Shown: positions 1-8,485 of the stretch, in pieces
How the letters are laid out: every line of letters starts with the position of its first letter
Numbering within the stretch: the stretch's first letter is position 1
Assembly (NCBI RefSeq): GCF_000479045.1
Contig: NZ_KI518214.1
Location: forward strand, 1 to 64,000
Direction of reading: 5' to 3'
Length of the DNA: 64,000 nt
Origin: Cetobacterium somerae ATCC BAA-474
GTDB lineage: Bacteria; Fusobacteriota; Fusobacteriia; Fusobacteriales; Fusobacteriaceae
The notes under the pieces: generated by a model
Databases searched by the model: none
The model's input: only the letters and a program-made list of their open reading frames with translations
What the model was told of the DNA's origin: nothing
Made by a program: the position numbers and the translations under genes

Positions 1-88
1 TGAAGGTTTACACAAATATTTAATTAGACCCAGTAGTTGGAATATATTTTAATTAATAATTATATATTATAACTTGTATAGAAATAAA

Positions 89-118
89 ATCCCAAGACAC
101 AAAGCTTGGGATTTTTTA
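89..118 (+). terminator. Rho-independent terminator
   Basis: A stem AATCCCAAG / CTTGGGATT encloses a 7-nt loop and is followed by a T-run. It would end transcription of a gene lying left of the window, just before the annealing-protein gene. Confidence 0.7.
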
Positions 119-142
119 ATTTTTTGAATGGAGGATATAACA

Positions 143-766
143 ATGAGTTTAAAAGAAAAATTAGAAAAACCATTTTCAGAGGATGAACTAGAATTTAGAG
201 TTGGTGCTACTAATTCAGATAAAACTAAAGGATTAGCACTAGCGTACATACAGGCAAGAGCTATTCAAAATAGACTAGATGAGGTTGTGGGTATAGAAAA
301 TTGGAAAGTTTCATATAAAGAGATTAATGGTGGCTTTATAGCTAAACTAGAACTTAAAATTAATAATGAATGGATTGCTAAAGAAGATGGATCAGGAGTT
401 ACTGACTATGAAGCAATAAAAGGTGGAATATCTTGTGCTTTTAAAAGAGTTGCTTCTGTATGGGGTATTGGAAGGTATCTTTATGAAGTTGAAGGACAAT
501 GGTTACCAATAGAGCAAAGAGGTAAAAGCTATATCTTTAAAGAGACCCCTAAATTAAATAAGCAACAGAAAGATAGTTCGGTTGAAGAATCAAAAAAAGA
601 TAGAGCTAAAAATATTGAGCTTACTTTTGGAAAATACAAAGGCAAAACTTTAGGAGAGATTTTCAAAGAGAATAAAGATTATTTAACATATTTAACTACA
701 AATAGCAAAGATACAAGAATTATAAACGCATGTAAATATTTATTAAATTTCAAGGAGGTTGCATAA
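143..766 (+). CDS. Rad52/DdrA-like single-strand annealing protein
   Basis: This 207-aa protein looks like a phage/plasmid Rad52-family single-strand annealing protein, which pairs complementary ssDNA in recombination. Residues about 30-120 carry the family pattern (GLALAYIQARAIQNRLDEV, WKVSY, GGISCAFKRVASVWGIGRYLYE). After a charged linker, residues about 160-200 (FGKYKGKTLGEI) resemble the small domain found at the C-terminus of exonuclease-X-like proteins. The ATG at 143 is chosen over the one at 128 because GGAGG at 130-134 sits 8 nt before it; the 128 ATG has no SD. It heads a run of phage-like genes, which suits a recombination role in a mobile element. The family call is from pattern recognition only. 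Confidence 0.8.
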   Translation: MSLKEKLEKPFSEDELEFRVGATNSDKTKGLALAYIQARAIQNRLDEVVGIENWKVSYKEINGGFIAKLELKINNEWIAKEDGSGVTDYEAIKGGISCAFKRVASVWGIGRYLYEVEGQWLPIEQRGKSYIFKETPKLNKQQKDSSVEESKKDRAKNIELTFGKYKGKTLGEIFKENKDYLTYLTTNSKDTRIINACKYLLNFKEVA

Positions 767-847
767 GTGTTGGAGTTAATTGGTGGAATTTTAATTGTTG
801 TAGGAACAGCTTTGGGTGCTTTAAGTGGTGTAATAAATAAAAAATAG
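767..847 (+). CDS. 26-aa hydrophobic small protein
   Basis: A GTG-started ORF begins directly after the stop of the annealing-protein gene, with a full AAGGAGG at 752-758 placed 8 nt upstream. The peptide is one glycine-rich hydrophobic segment (LIGGILIVVGTALGALSG) ending in NKK, so it would form a single transmembrane helix. A terminator follows at once, so the transcript seems to end with it. Its function is unknown. The strong SD and the tight placement between a gene and its terminator argue that it is translated; such small membrane peptides are usually missed by gene callers. Confidence 0.6.
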   Translation: MLELIGGILIVVGTALGALSGVINKK

Positions 848-852
848 AAAGC

Positions 853-884
853 AATCTCTGGACAGTGTTCCAGAGATTTTTATT
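853..884 (+). terminator. Rho-independent terminator
   Basis: A perfect 10-bp stem AATCTCTGGA / TCCAGAGATT with loop CAGTGT is followed by a T-rich tail. It closes the unit made of the annealing protein and the 26-aa peptide. Confidence 0.85.
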
Positions 885-901
885 TTAAGGAGGAAAAATT
901 A

Positions 902-1396
902 ATGAAGGCATATGAAATAATGAATGGGATGATAGATACTCTGGATATTTTTCTAGAGTCAGAGCAAAATGAAGGAGATAAAGAAAACTATGAGTTTGTA
1001 ATGGAATTCCTAAAAGAGGAGCTACAGAGTAAAAGTAGCAATATCATAAAATACATTAGGAATGTTTCTTTAGAAGTTGAAGTTTTATCACAAGAGGAAG
1101 ATAGACTTGAAAAACTTAGAAAACAAAAAGAGAAAAAGGTTAATAGCTTAAAGAAGTATCTTACAGATATACTTTTAAACTTAGATAAAAATAAGATTGA
1201 AACTGAACTAGGAAATCTAGGACTTAGAAAAAGTGTTTCAGTTGCAATAGATAATTTAGATCTTATACCTAAAAAATATATTCAAAAGAAGATTGAGTTA
1301 GTACCAGATAAAAGGTTGCTATCAGAGATATTAAAGCAAGGTAAAAATATAAAGGGAGTACATCTAGAAAATAAATATTCACTACAGATTAGGTAA
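902..1396 (+). CDS. Siphovirus Gp157-like protein
   Basis: This 164-aa, lysine- and glutamate-rich protein has a long coiled-coil middle (about residues 45-105). The end resembles the siphovirus Gp157 family (pattern NLGLRKSVSVAIDN, IPKKYI, IKGVHLENKYSLQI). Gp157 proteins are found next to phage recombination genes and have been linked to phage resistance in streptococci; the molecular role is not settled. AAGGAGG lies 6 nt before the ATG. Its position after an annealing protein is the usual Gp157 neighbourhood and supports a phage-derived module. Confidence 0.7.
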   Translation: MKAYEIMNGMIDTLDIFLESEQNEGDKENYEFVMEFLKEELQSKSSNIIKYIRNVSLEVEVLSQEEDRLEKLRKQKEKKVNSLKKYLTDILLNLDKNKIETELGNLGLRKSVSVAIDNLDLIPKKYIQKKIELVPDKRLLSEILKQGKNIKGVHLENKYSLQIR

Positions 1397-1408
1397 GAGG
1401 AGGGAATT

Positions 1409-1609
1409 TTGTATAACGTAAATACGTATAACGGAACATATCAATTAGAGTTTAGAGGATGTTTTCAAACATTTGATGAAGCGATGGAAGAGTTTCAAAA
1501 AGCAGAAAGTGAATATATGGAAAATTTTGAATATGAAATTGGAACTACAGAATATAACCAAGAGCTAGAGAATTTCATGTTTAATAGTAGAATAGATAAA
1601 ATCAACTAA
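1409..1609 (+). CDS. Hypothetical 66-aa protein
   Basis: I do not recognise this short, acidic, tyrosine-rich protein (begins MYNVNTYNGTYQLEF). It starts at TTG, with GAGGAGGG at 1397-1404 giving a good SD and no better start nearby. It follows the Gp157-like gene by 12 bp and is probably cotranscribed. No membrane segment or known motif is visible. Small acidic proteins like this are common in phage early regions. Confidence 0.6.
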   Translation: MYNVNTYNGTYQLEFRGCFQTFDEAMEEFQKAESEYMENFEYEIGTTEYNQELENFMFNSRIDKIN

Positions 1610-1632
1610 AAATGTATATTATCAATAATAAT

Positions 1633-1662
1633 GAGGGGTTGTCTTAAAAACAACCTCTTTTC
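1633..1662 (+). terminator. Likely terminator
   Basis: GGGTTGT (36-42 of the 1600s) pairs with ACAACCT (1650-1656), including one G-U pair, across a loop CTTAAAA. CTTTTC follows. It is weaker than the neighbouring terminators. Confidence 0.5.
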
Positions 1663-1677
1663 ATTTAGGAGGAAATT

Positions 1678-2133
1678 ATGAAATATTATTTACATAGAGC
1701 AGTAGCAATTAAACCCAAAGGTACTAAGAAATTCAAGATGTCAGAGTACACAATTCAAGAGTTCGATTCGTTTAAAAAAGCCTTAGAAGTGTATAAGAGG
1801 GATTTTTTACTTGAAGGAGATACAGAGCAAAGAGGATTTGCTATTGAAAAGAAAATAGCTATGAGAATAACTACAACTAAGAAAAAAATAAGAGCAAGAC
1901 TATACAAGCCACCTTTAAGAACATATGAGGTATTAGCATTAAATCCACCTACAAATAAGTATAGATGTTGCAGAGAATATTTAGAGACAGACCCAGAGTA
2001 TGGATTAGCACAAGAGATATTTTTAATACTCGAAACTAACTATCAAAAAGCTTGTGATGAGTTTTTGTATGAGATGAAAAAGTATGAAGATAAGAGAAAC
2101 TCTTTTTACATAGAGATTGAGGAGGACAAATAA
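1678..2133 (+). CDS. Hypothetical 151-aa protein
   Basis: No family is recognised. The protein is basic in the N-terminal half and middle and acidic at the end, with no signal peptide or membrane segment. It has a good SD (AGGAGG 6 nt upstream). The stop TAATG overlaps the start of the downstream methyltransferase, so the two are likely translationally coupled. This suggests a partner or accessory role to the methyltransferase (inference from context only). Confidence 0.6.
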   Translation: MKYYLHRAVAIKPKGTKKFKMSEYTIQEFDSFKKALEVYKRDFLLEGDTEQRGFAIEKKIAMRITTTKKKIRARLYKPPLRTYEVLALNPPTNKYRCCREYLETDPEYGLAQEIFLILETNYQKACDEFLYEMKKYEDKRNSFYIEIEEDK

Positions 2134-2883
2134 TGTTTGATAAGAATTTTTACCCAACGCCATATGATGTGGCACTAAAGATGATAGATGGATTAAATTT
2201 GAGAGGAATGAATATATTAGAGCCAAGTGCGGGAAAGGGAGACCTTTTAAGTGTAATAAAAGAGAAGTATACAAATATCTATTGTATTGAAAAGAATCTA
2301 GAGTTACAGAGCATTTTAAGGGAAAAGGAATACACAATATTAGGTGATGACTTTTTAAAGTATAAACCAGATCATTTGTTTGATTTGGTTTTAATGAATC
2401 CACCTTTTGATGAAGGAGTAAAGCACTTTCTTAAAGCATGGGAAATATCAGAAGAAAAAACACATATTAGATGTCTTTTAAATGCTGAGAGTATAAGAAA
2501 TCCTTGTACAAAAGAGCGAAAATTAATGGTGGATATATTAAATGCTAATGGAGCAGAAATCGAGTATCTTGGAGACTGCTTTAAAGATGCTGAAAGAAAA
2601 ACTAATGTAGAAGTTGTTTTAATTAAAGTTCAAAACAGATCTAAAAGAAAAAAGTTTCAATTTAATTTTGAAGAGTTCGGAAAAGAAGAGATTAACTTAG
2701 AGGATTTAAATATAAACCAATTAGCTAAAGTAGATATACTACAAAACTTAGAGGATAAGTACAATGCTGTAAAAGAGATTATTGGGGAGTATCTGACTTT
2801 AAAGAATAAATTAGAGTATTTTCTAGATGGAATTCTAGATAAATATGTAATAGAAAGTTTGTTAAAGAATAACTCTAGTATTC
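2133..2883 (+). CDS. DUF4942-type DNA adenine methyltransferase, exon 1 (gene split by group II intron)
   Basis: The N-terminal part of a class I SAM-dependent DNA methyltransferase. Residues 27-38 (NILEPSAGKGDL) are the SAM-binding motif I. NPPF at 89-92 is the catalytic motif of N6-adenine (or N4-cytosine) methyltransferases. The rest leads into a DUF4942-like helical region. Without splicing, the reading frame would enter the intron and stop at 2930. Cutting at 2883/2884 and joining to 5594 restores one frame across the junction (SI-QRREYEDVLEK) and gives a 462-aa protein. Such methyltransferases occur in phages and plasmids and probably protect element DNA or regulate it. Start: ATG overlapping the previous stop, SD GAGGAGG. 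Confidence 0.8.
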
Positions 2884-5593
2884 GTGCGAAACGTTTTGTA
2901 GTGAAAAGCTATAACACATTAGTTGCATAAACTAATGGAGAACTGTTAATCCGAGAAATCGAATGATAGGGTAACGCCTTGAAAGGTTTCCTCTGATACT
3001 CCGACATGCATCAAGATACTAACCTATCTTGAGGTATGAAGCTCGGTGAAGTCGGCTGAGAGCCACCCTACACATATCCCTAAAGGAATGTGATGGAAAT
3101 GTGAACTAGAGGTAGTCAAGTGGTGACAGGTCGGGAGTCAATATTATATGGTGAGAATTTCCCTAAAAACAAAAGGGAATGACAAAGTTGCGAATGTAAG
3201 GGTCTAGACGAGAACATACAGAAATGTATGTGCCGTAAAAAAGCGGTGTGACTGTGGATTAGTAAGAATCGGTGCTATGAAACTCCATATATCCTAACAG
3301 GGGATATCAAGGTTACAGGCTCATAGTAACCACCTAAGTAATATTAACGATAGGATTAACGGAACGTTGTAAGCAAGATACAACTAGCAGAAATTGGTTA
3401 GAACGGTTGGTGCATATAAGTATCCCGAGGATACGAAATTGCTTTAATCTTGTGAAAGTAGGGGCACAGTACCTATGAAACCATGATAATAAGTGGTGGA
3501 GGGATAGCCCCAAGTCAATAATAATATTAAAATCTAATTAACGAAATGATATTCGGTTGCGTGTAAGACTAAGAGAAGTAAGTACCCTAACCAGGAGGAA
3601 AACTGACGAATACTGCGGAAATACGAAAGAAACAGAACCTTAGAAATAATGAATATTACGATATGCAAAAAATCTTTGACAAACTTTACAAACAAAGTGT
3701 AAATGGCAAATCTTTTACGAAACTTATGGAAATTATCTCGAATGAAAATAACATAAAACTAGCCTACAGAAACATTAAAGCTAATGGTGGAAGCCGTACT
3801 GGTGGAACCAATGATAAGACCATAGTAGATATAATGGATATGAAAGCAGAGGATTATGTTAGATACATTCAAGCAAGGCTTAAAAACTATGAACCACACG
3901 AAGTAAGAAGGGTACATATTCCTAAAGGAGATACTGGAAAAACTAGACCGCTTGGCATACCTACCATTGAGGATAGATTACTACAACAATGTATAAAACA
4001 AGTAATAGAACCTATTTGTGAAGCCAAATTCTATAATCACAGTTATGGATTTAGACCAAATAGAGGTGCGAAACATGCAATATCTAGAATGTACTTCCTT
4101 GCTCAACGTAATAAATTGAACTATTGCGTAGACATAGACATAAAAGGATTTTTTGATAATGTACACCACCCTAAACTACTAAAACAAGTGTGGTCTATGG
4201 GAATAAAAGATAAAAACCTACTATGTGTAATCAAAAAGATGTTAAAAGCTCCCATAGAGAATGAAGGAATACCCAGTAAAGGAACACCACAAGGTGGGAT
4301 ATTAAGTCCACTCCTATCAAATATAGTTCTCAACGAATTAGACTGGTGGATATCTTCACAATGGGAAACCAAGACGTCGGTATATAAATACAAACTTGCA
4401 CGAAATAGACTACAAATGTTAAAACAAACCAAATTAAAGGAAATCTACATTGTGAGATATGCGGACGACTTTAAAATAATGTGTAGAAGTAAAAGAGATG
4501 CTAAAAGAATATTCATAGCTGTAAAACAATGGTTAAAAGAAAGACTGTATCTTGATATTAGCGAAGAAAAGTCAAAGATAGTATGCCTAAATAACGGATA
4601 TTCAGAGTTTCTAGGATTCAAAATCAAAACTAGAAAAAAGAACAACAAGAGAGTAGTAACATCACATATGAGTGATAAAGCTAAAGAGAAAACAATTAAA
4701 GACCTAAAAGAACAGGTAAAGAGAATAAAGAAAAATCCTACTGTTAAGAATATTAATAGGTGGAACGCAATGGTACTAGGGAAACAGAATTATTACAATT
4801 CCGCCACTCTTATAAGCCTTGATTTCTCAAAAATTGGATACTCACTCTCTAAATCTTTGCACAACCGACTAAAGAATTTATGCTCCTATCAAGGAACTAA
4901 ATCCGAAACATTTATGAGATACTATGGAGAATATAATTTCAAAACCCAATATATATCAGGTACAGCCCTATTTCCTATAGCAGGAATCAAAACTAGACCG
5001 CCAATGAACTTCTCACAAGATATTTGTGATTATACAATAGGTGGAAGGGCTAAAATCCATACGAACCTATTTACAGTAGATATAAGAATATTACGTAATT
5101 TATTAGCCAACCCCATACAAGGTCAAACCAATGAATACAACGATAATAGACTATCACTATACTCAGGACAAGGTGGATTATGTAGAATATCTCAAATACC
5201 TTTAAAACTTGGTTACATGGAAACTCACCACCTAACACCTAGATATCTAGGAGGTGGAGATGAATATAAGAACCTAGCTTTCATACATAGTTATGCACAC
5301 AAGGTTATCCACTGTACCAAGAAAGAGACATTCCTAAAGTATATAAAACTATTGGCAAAAGAAATAATATTTTACAACATAGATGATTCTAAAAGTGAAA
5401 AGATAAAGTCTGAGGAACTAATACTAAATCTAACGGAAAAAATAAAATACTATCGTATAAAAGCAGAAAATTTCGTTTTAAACTAAGATAAATAGATTAT
5501 TATTGATGGAACGCCGTATGAGGTGAAAGTCTCACGTACGGTGTGGAGCAGGGGAAAAAGCCGAGATAATATCAGAACTTTACCTATTGCTAT
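2884..5593 (+). mobile_element. Group II intron with LtrA-like maturase
   Basis: A complete group II intron of 2710 bp. The 5' end is GTGCG at 2884-2888, matching the GUGYG consensus. Domain V is the hairpin at about 5511-5544 (GCCGTATGAGGTGAAAG, then CTCACGTACGG). Domain VI follows, with a bulged A at 5586, seven nt before the 3' end AT at 5592-5593. The stretch 2889-3662 holds the structured domains I-IV, and the intron-encoded protein sits in domain IV. Boundaries are also fixed by the host frame, which rejoins without a stop. I could not assign EBS/IBS pairings with confidence. The HNH-bearing maturase suggests a DNA-invading, retrohoming-competent intron. Confidence 0.92.
3663..5486 (+). 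CDS. ltrA: Group II intron reverse transcriptase/maturase
   Basis: This 607-aa multifunctional intron-encoded protein helps the intron splice and copies it into DNA. The order is RT domain 0 and fingers (NIKANGGSRTGG, IPKGDTGKTRPLGIPTIEDR, about 37-105), palm (SYGFRPNRGAKHAI, GFFDNVHH, GTPQGGILSPLLSNIVLNEL), the catalytic YADD at 266-269, a maturase X/thumb domain (about 330-470), and a C-terminal HNH endonuclease (ETHHLTPRYLGGGDEYKN through HKVIHC, about 515-560). All catalytic motifs look intact, so the element may be active. The architecture fits bacterial chloroplast-like (IIB) maturases; the class assignment is inference. Confidence 0.93.
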   Translation: MQKIFDKLYKQSVNGKSFTKLMEIISNENNIKLAYRNIKANGGSRTGGTNDKTIVDIMDMKAEDYVRYIQARLKNYEPHEVRRVHIPKGDTGKTRPLGIPTIEDRLLQQCIKQVIEPICEAKFYNHSYGFRPNRGAKHAISRMYFLAQRNKLNYCVDIDIKGFFDNVHHPKLLKQVWSMGIKDKNLLCVIKKMLKAPIENEGIPSKGTPQGGILSPLLSNIVLNELDWWISSQWETKTSVYKYKLARNRLQMLKQTKLKEIYIVRYADDFKIMCRSKRDAKRIFIAVKQWLKERLYLDISEEKSKIVCLNNGYSEFLGFKIKTRKKNNKRVVTSHMSDKAKEKTIKDLKEQVKRIKKNPTVKNINRWNAMVLGKQNYYNSATLISLDFSKIGYSLSKSLHNRLKNLCSYQGTKSETFMRYYGEYNFKTQYISGTALFPIAGIKTRPPMNFSQDICDYTIGGRAKIHTNLFTVDIRILRNLLANPIQGQTNEYNDNRLSLYSGQGGLCRISQIPLKLGYMETHHLTPRYLGGGDEYKNLAFIHSYAHKVIHCTKKETFLKYIKLLAKEIIFYNIDDSKSEKIKSEELILNLTEKIKYYRIKAENFVLN

Positions 5594-6231
5594 AGAGAAG
5601 AGAGTATGAAGATGTGCTTGAAAAAATAAGAGTTGGATTCTGGCAGTTAGTTTTTAATAAGACTCAATTAGAAGAGCGAATGACTTCTAATGTTAAAAAA
5701 GACTTCTTTGATAGCAAGAAGGAATACAGTGTTATGCCATTTACTGTAGATAATGTTAATAAGCTGCTAGAAATTCTAATACAGAATTCTGCACAAATAT
5801 TCCAGAATTGTATTGAGGAGAGCTTTGATTACTTAACTATGTATTATCCTGATAATAGAGTTCATATAGAAGGGTGGAAGACAAATGAAAGGTGGTATGT
5901 TGGAAAGAAATTTATACTACCAGATATGCTAAATAGCTTTAGATTTGGTATACACAAGGATATAATAAGCGATTTAAGCTATATCAAAAGAGATAAGGTT
6001 AGAGACTTAGAAAAGGTGTTATGTAACCTAATAGGAAAGAATATCTCTAGAGTAGCTACAATTGATGAAGTAGTTAAAAAAGGTGTTGAATTTGGTAAAT
6101 GGAATGAATCGGAGTTCTTTAAATTTAAGATATTCAAGAAAGGAACTATTCATTTTGAATTTATAGATGAAAAAATATGGAATGAGTTTAATAGAAAAGC
6201 TTGTGAGGGCAAGAAATGGCTAGGGTATTAA
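5594..6231 (+). CDS. DUF4942-type DNA methyltransferase, exon 2
   Basis: The C-terminal exon of the split methyltransferase. Read from 5594 in the exon-1 frame it starts CAG-AGA-AGA (Q supplied jointly by both exons) and runs open to the TAA at 6229-6231. The segment after KIRVGFWQLVFNK matches the DUF4942 pattern (YFP-like core, FRFGIHKDI, DLEKVLCNL). A stand-alone start could be drawn near 5614, but no SD is placed for it and the fragment lacks the catalytic domain. It is therefore better read as an exon that needs splicing. Confidence 0.8.
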
Positions 6232-6262
6232 ACCCACAAGTGCTGTATAAAATGGAGGGATT

Positions 6263-6790
6263 ATGAAGAAAATACTAAGGTTTTTAAAGTGTAAAGATAT
6301 AGATGAAGTGGTAACAAAAATAAAGAGTTATGAGATAAGTGAAGAGCTAGAACAGTTCAAAGAATTAATGCTTACAATAAGCAAAGGAAATATAGGAAAG
6401 AAAGATCTCACAACAGTAAAGGGCAAAACAGAACTTCTTAATTATTTAAGAAGTGACATAGGTTTTAAAAGTACAGAGGAGTTCAAGGTTATATACCTTA
6501 GCTCCTCTAATCGTTTATTATGGGAGGAAACACTATTTAGAGGCACTGTAGATAGAAGTGTAGTCTATCCTAGATTGATTATCGAAAGAGCCTTAAAATA
6601 CCCAACTAAGGGCATTATATTCGCTCATAATCATCCAAGCGGTAGTTTAACACCAAGTAAGAAAGATATTGTATTAACACAAGAGTTAAAAGATCTATTG
6701 GATGTACTAGATATTAAGCTTTTAGATCACATTATATTAGGAGAAGGAGATCACTTTAGCTTCTATGAAAATGGACTTATTGAATACTAA
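6263..6790 (+). CDS. RadC-like JAB-domain protein
   Basis: A 175-aa protein with a C-terminal JAB/MPN+ metalloprotease-like domain: HNHPSG at 122-127 followed by the SLTPSKKD segment, matching the HxH-(x)n-S-x-x-D zinc motif. Chromosomal RadC is usually about 220 aa with an N-terminal HhH region. This shorter form, with a divergent N-terminus, is the mobile-element type often found beside methyltransferases and antirestriction genes. Its biochemical role is unresolved; it is probably a DNA-processing or antirestriction-like accessory. SD GGAGGG lies 7 nt before the ATG. Confidence 0.85.
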   Translation: MKKILRFLKCKDIDEVVTKIKSYEISEELEQFKELMLTISKGNIGKKDLTTVKGKTELLNYLRSDIGFKSTEEFKVIYLSSSNRLLWEETLFRGTVDRSVVYPRLIIERALKYPTKGIIFAHNHPSGSLTPSKKDIVLTQELKDLLDVLDIKLLDHIILGEGDHFSFYENGLIEY

Positions 6791-6804
6791 GAGGAGAGAA
6801 AATT

Positions 6805-7013
6805 ATGAATAAAGTTATATCAGCAGAAAGTATCACATGCCTTGGCACTAAAGATATCCAAGTAGACATTACGAGGGATGGATTTGTGGTAAATATTATA
6901 GCTTGGGGAGAAAAGAAGCTAAAGATATAAAGGAACTAGAAGAGCTACTAAATGAATTCAATGTACAGCAATACATAATAAATGAGATAAAGGAGAGGAT
7001 AGCCAATGCCTAA
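6805..7013 (+). pseudogene. Small protein gene, split by a one-base frameshift
   Basis: From the ATG at 6805 (SD GAGGAGAG) the frame stops at 6928-6930 after 41 codons. A second open stretch in another frame (EAKDIKELEELLNEF through IKERIANA) runs to a stop at 7011-7013, overlapping the next gene's ATG at 7006. Adding one A to the AAAA at 6911-6914 would fuse both into one protein of about 69 aa ending in an amphipathic helix. The stop/start overlap with the next gene suggests that the longer product was the original. It could be a real frameshift, a sequencing error, or slippage. Family unknown. Confidence 0.5.
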
Positions 7014-7638
7014 TTACTGTTTTAATAGAATAAAGCTAAATGTAACACAAGAGGAGTTAGAGAAAATAAAAGAGAGAGTTATGTCTAAAGATGAATTTGG
7101 AGATGGATATTTTGATTTCAATAAAGTTATGAAAAGACCTAAAAATATGCTCTTAAGAGCTTTTAAGGCTAATACTTTAGAAGCTTTCAGTAAATATTAT
7201 TATGAGAACCCAGATAAGCTAGAACAAAAGCTATTGGATAGCATTATTGGAAATGAGATTCTGAAAGTAAAAATTAAAGGAAAGCTAGTAAATATAGACC
7301 GTTATGTAGATGAAAAATATTCACATGAGGAACTAAGAAGCTATACAGGAGAAAAGTTAATACTATGGTATGACTGGTGTATAAATAACTGGGGAACTAA
7401 GTGGAACTCTTTATTTTCAGGAATAACAAAAGAGGAGTTATTATTTAATACTGCTTGGAGTCCAATATCGCTAAAGCTATTTGAAGGATTTATACATATT
7501 TGTAAAGAGATAATAGGAGAAAAAGCAAATGACATCTGGCTATACTATGAGGAGTGTGGATTTAATTTATATGGCAGATATTATATATTAGATGGAGAAG
7601 TAATTCATGACTATGATTACAAGAAAGAGGTAGCATAA
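7006..7638 (+). CDS. YubB/Api92-like (DUF1281) protein
   Basis: A 210-aa protein whose first residues (MPNYCFNRIKLNVTQEEL) match the MPNWCxNxxxI opening of the YubB ferredoxin-like / Api92 family seen on plasmids and phages. The matching end of the family (NTAWSPIS, WLYYEECGFNLYGRYYI) is also present. The biochemical role is unknown. The gene starts inside the tail of the previous frame (overlap) and is followed without a gap by a 46-aa ORF. Its presence supports a plasmid/phage origin for this block. Confidence 0.7.
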   Translation: MPNYCFNRIKLNVTQEELEKIKERVMSKDEFGDGYFDFNKVMKRPKNMLLRAFKANTLEAFSKYYYENPDKLEQKLLDSIIGNEILKVKIKGKLVNIDRYVDEKYSHEELRSYTGEKLILWYDWCINNWGTKWNSLFSGITKEELLFNTAWSPISLKLFEGFIHICKEIIGEKANDIWLYYEECGFNLYGRYYILDGEVIHDYDYKKEVA

Positions 7639-7779
7639 ATGTATGAAATTATAGTTACGATAAAAGGAGAAGAGTATAGTTTTGGAGAGTTCAATAGTAA
7701 AAAAAGAGCTGAAAGTTTCCTAGAAAATCTATATGAAACTAAAGAGATAGCTAGTGATGCAGAAGCATGGATAGAATAA
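7639..7779 (+). CDS. Small 46-aa protein
   Basis: The ATG at 7639 follows the previous stop with no gap (TAAATG), and AAGAGG lies just upstream. The acidic product (MYEIIVTIKGEEYSFGEF through DAEAWIE) looks like a folded mini-domain: two strands, then a helix. A terminator follows, making this the last gene of the transcript. No family is recognised. Confidence 0.55.
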   Translation: MYEIIVTIKGEEYSFGEFNSKKRAESFLENLYETKEIASDAEAWIE

Positions 7780-7792
7780 TCGTATATAAATC

Positions 7793-7829
7793 AATGGGTA
7801 GTGTTAAAGACTATCCATTTTTATTTTTT
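7793..7829 (+). terminator. Rho-independent terminator
   Basis: Stem AATGGGTAGT / ACTATCCATT (one G-U pair) with loop GTTAAAG, followed by a long T-rich tail. Confidence 0.75.
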
Positions 7830-7960
7830 AAAAGTAGAAATAAAAATACAAAAAAAGTTTCTATTTATATAACCAAATATAGAAAAATCATATGTATTTA
7901 AAAAGTTTAGATAACGTTATATAATAAAGGGATTTACAAAATACATTTGGGAGGTTGGAA

Positions 7961-8464
7961 TTGAAGAAAAAAATACGAGTACTAGTTCCAACTTTTATAT
8001 TGGAAACTTTGGAAAGAGATTGTGAATTCTTTGGAATTACAAAGGAAAAACTATGCAATGAGATATTTTTAAAATTCTCTTTAAAATTTAGATCAAGATA
8101 CCAAGACGACATGATGTTTGAAAATAAGGAGTATTTACAATTTACCTTGAATAAAGCGAATCAAAGATATTATACAGATTTGCTAAAAGAGTTACCTGAA
8201 GCGAATGACTCAGAGATAATAAGGGAGATATTTTCAACATACTCAGTCTTAGTAGCATTTTTAAGAGAGATTTATCTTTTTAGAGAAAAAATAATATTTT
8301 TATACTCATCTTTAAAAGAGTATAGGGTTTTAAAAATTGATACTCATCATGGAGTAATTGAAGGAAGGATAACTAAAATATATCGTTGCCAAGAAAACAA
8401 CTATCTAAAAATTGATATTGAAGAGCAAAGTTATTATGTAGGTCAAATAAGAGTTATATCTTAA
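7961..8464 (+). CDS. Putative ribbon-helix-helix-type DNA-binding protein
   Basis: A 167-aa protein starting at TTG (7961), chosen because TGGGAGG ends 6 nt upstream; the in-frame TTG at 7955 would overlap that SD. Residues 3-40 (KIRVLVPTFILETLERDC, then FFGITKEKLCNEIF) read as a beta strand and two helices, like a MetJ/Arc repressor. The C-terminal 45 residues look like a small beta-barrel. It begins a new transcript after a terminator and sits before the secreted cassette, so it may be that cassette's regulator (inference). The family is not certain. Confidence 0.5.
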   Translation: MKKKIRVLVPTFILETLERDCEFFGITKEKLCNEIFLKFSLKFRSRYQDDMMFENKEYLQFTLNKANQRYYTDLLKELPEANDSEIIREIFSTYSVLVAFLREIYLFREKIIFLYSSLKEYRVLKIDTHHGVIEGRITKIYRCQENNYLKIDIEEQSYYVGQIRVIS

Positions 8465-8485
8465 AAAAATATGGAGGGATTTAAA

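Noticed and set aside
128-142. Earlier ATG for the annealing-protein gene
   Set aside because: GGAGG at 130-134 lies after this ATG, and the next ATG (143) is ideally spaced to it.
2023-2403. A 126-codon open frame on the minus strand over the methyltransferase
   Set aside because: It lies inside a real gene, has no SD, and reads as AT-rich low-complexity sequence.
3663-5486. Retron or defence reverse transcriptase
   Set aside because: YADD, X domain, HNH and intron domain V/VI show an intron maturase.
5614-6231. An independent 205-aa gene after the intron
   Set aside because: No SD for it, no catalytic domain, and joining to exon 1 restores a complete methyltransferase frame.
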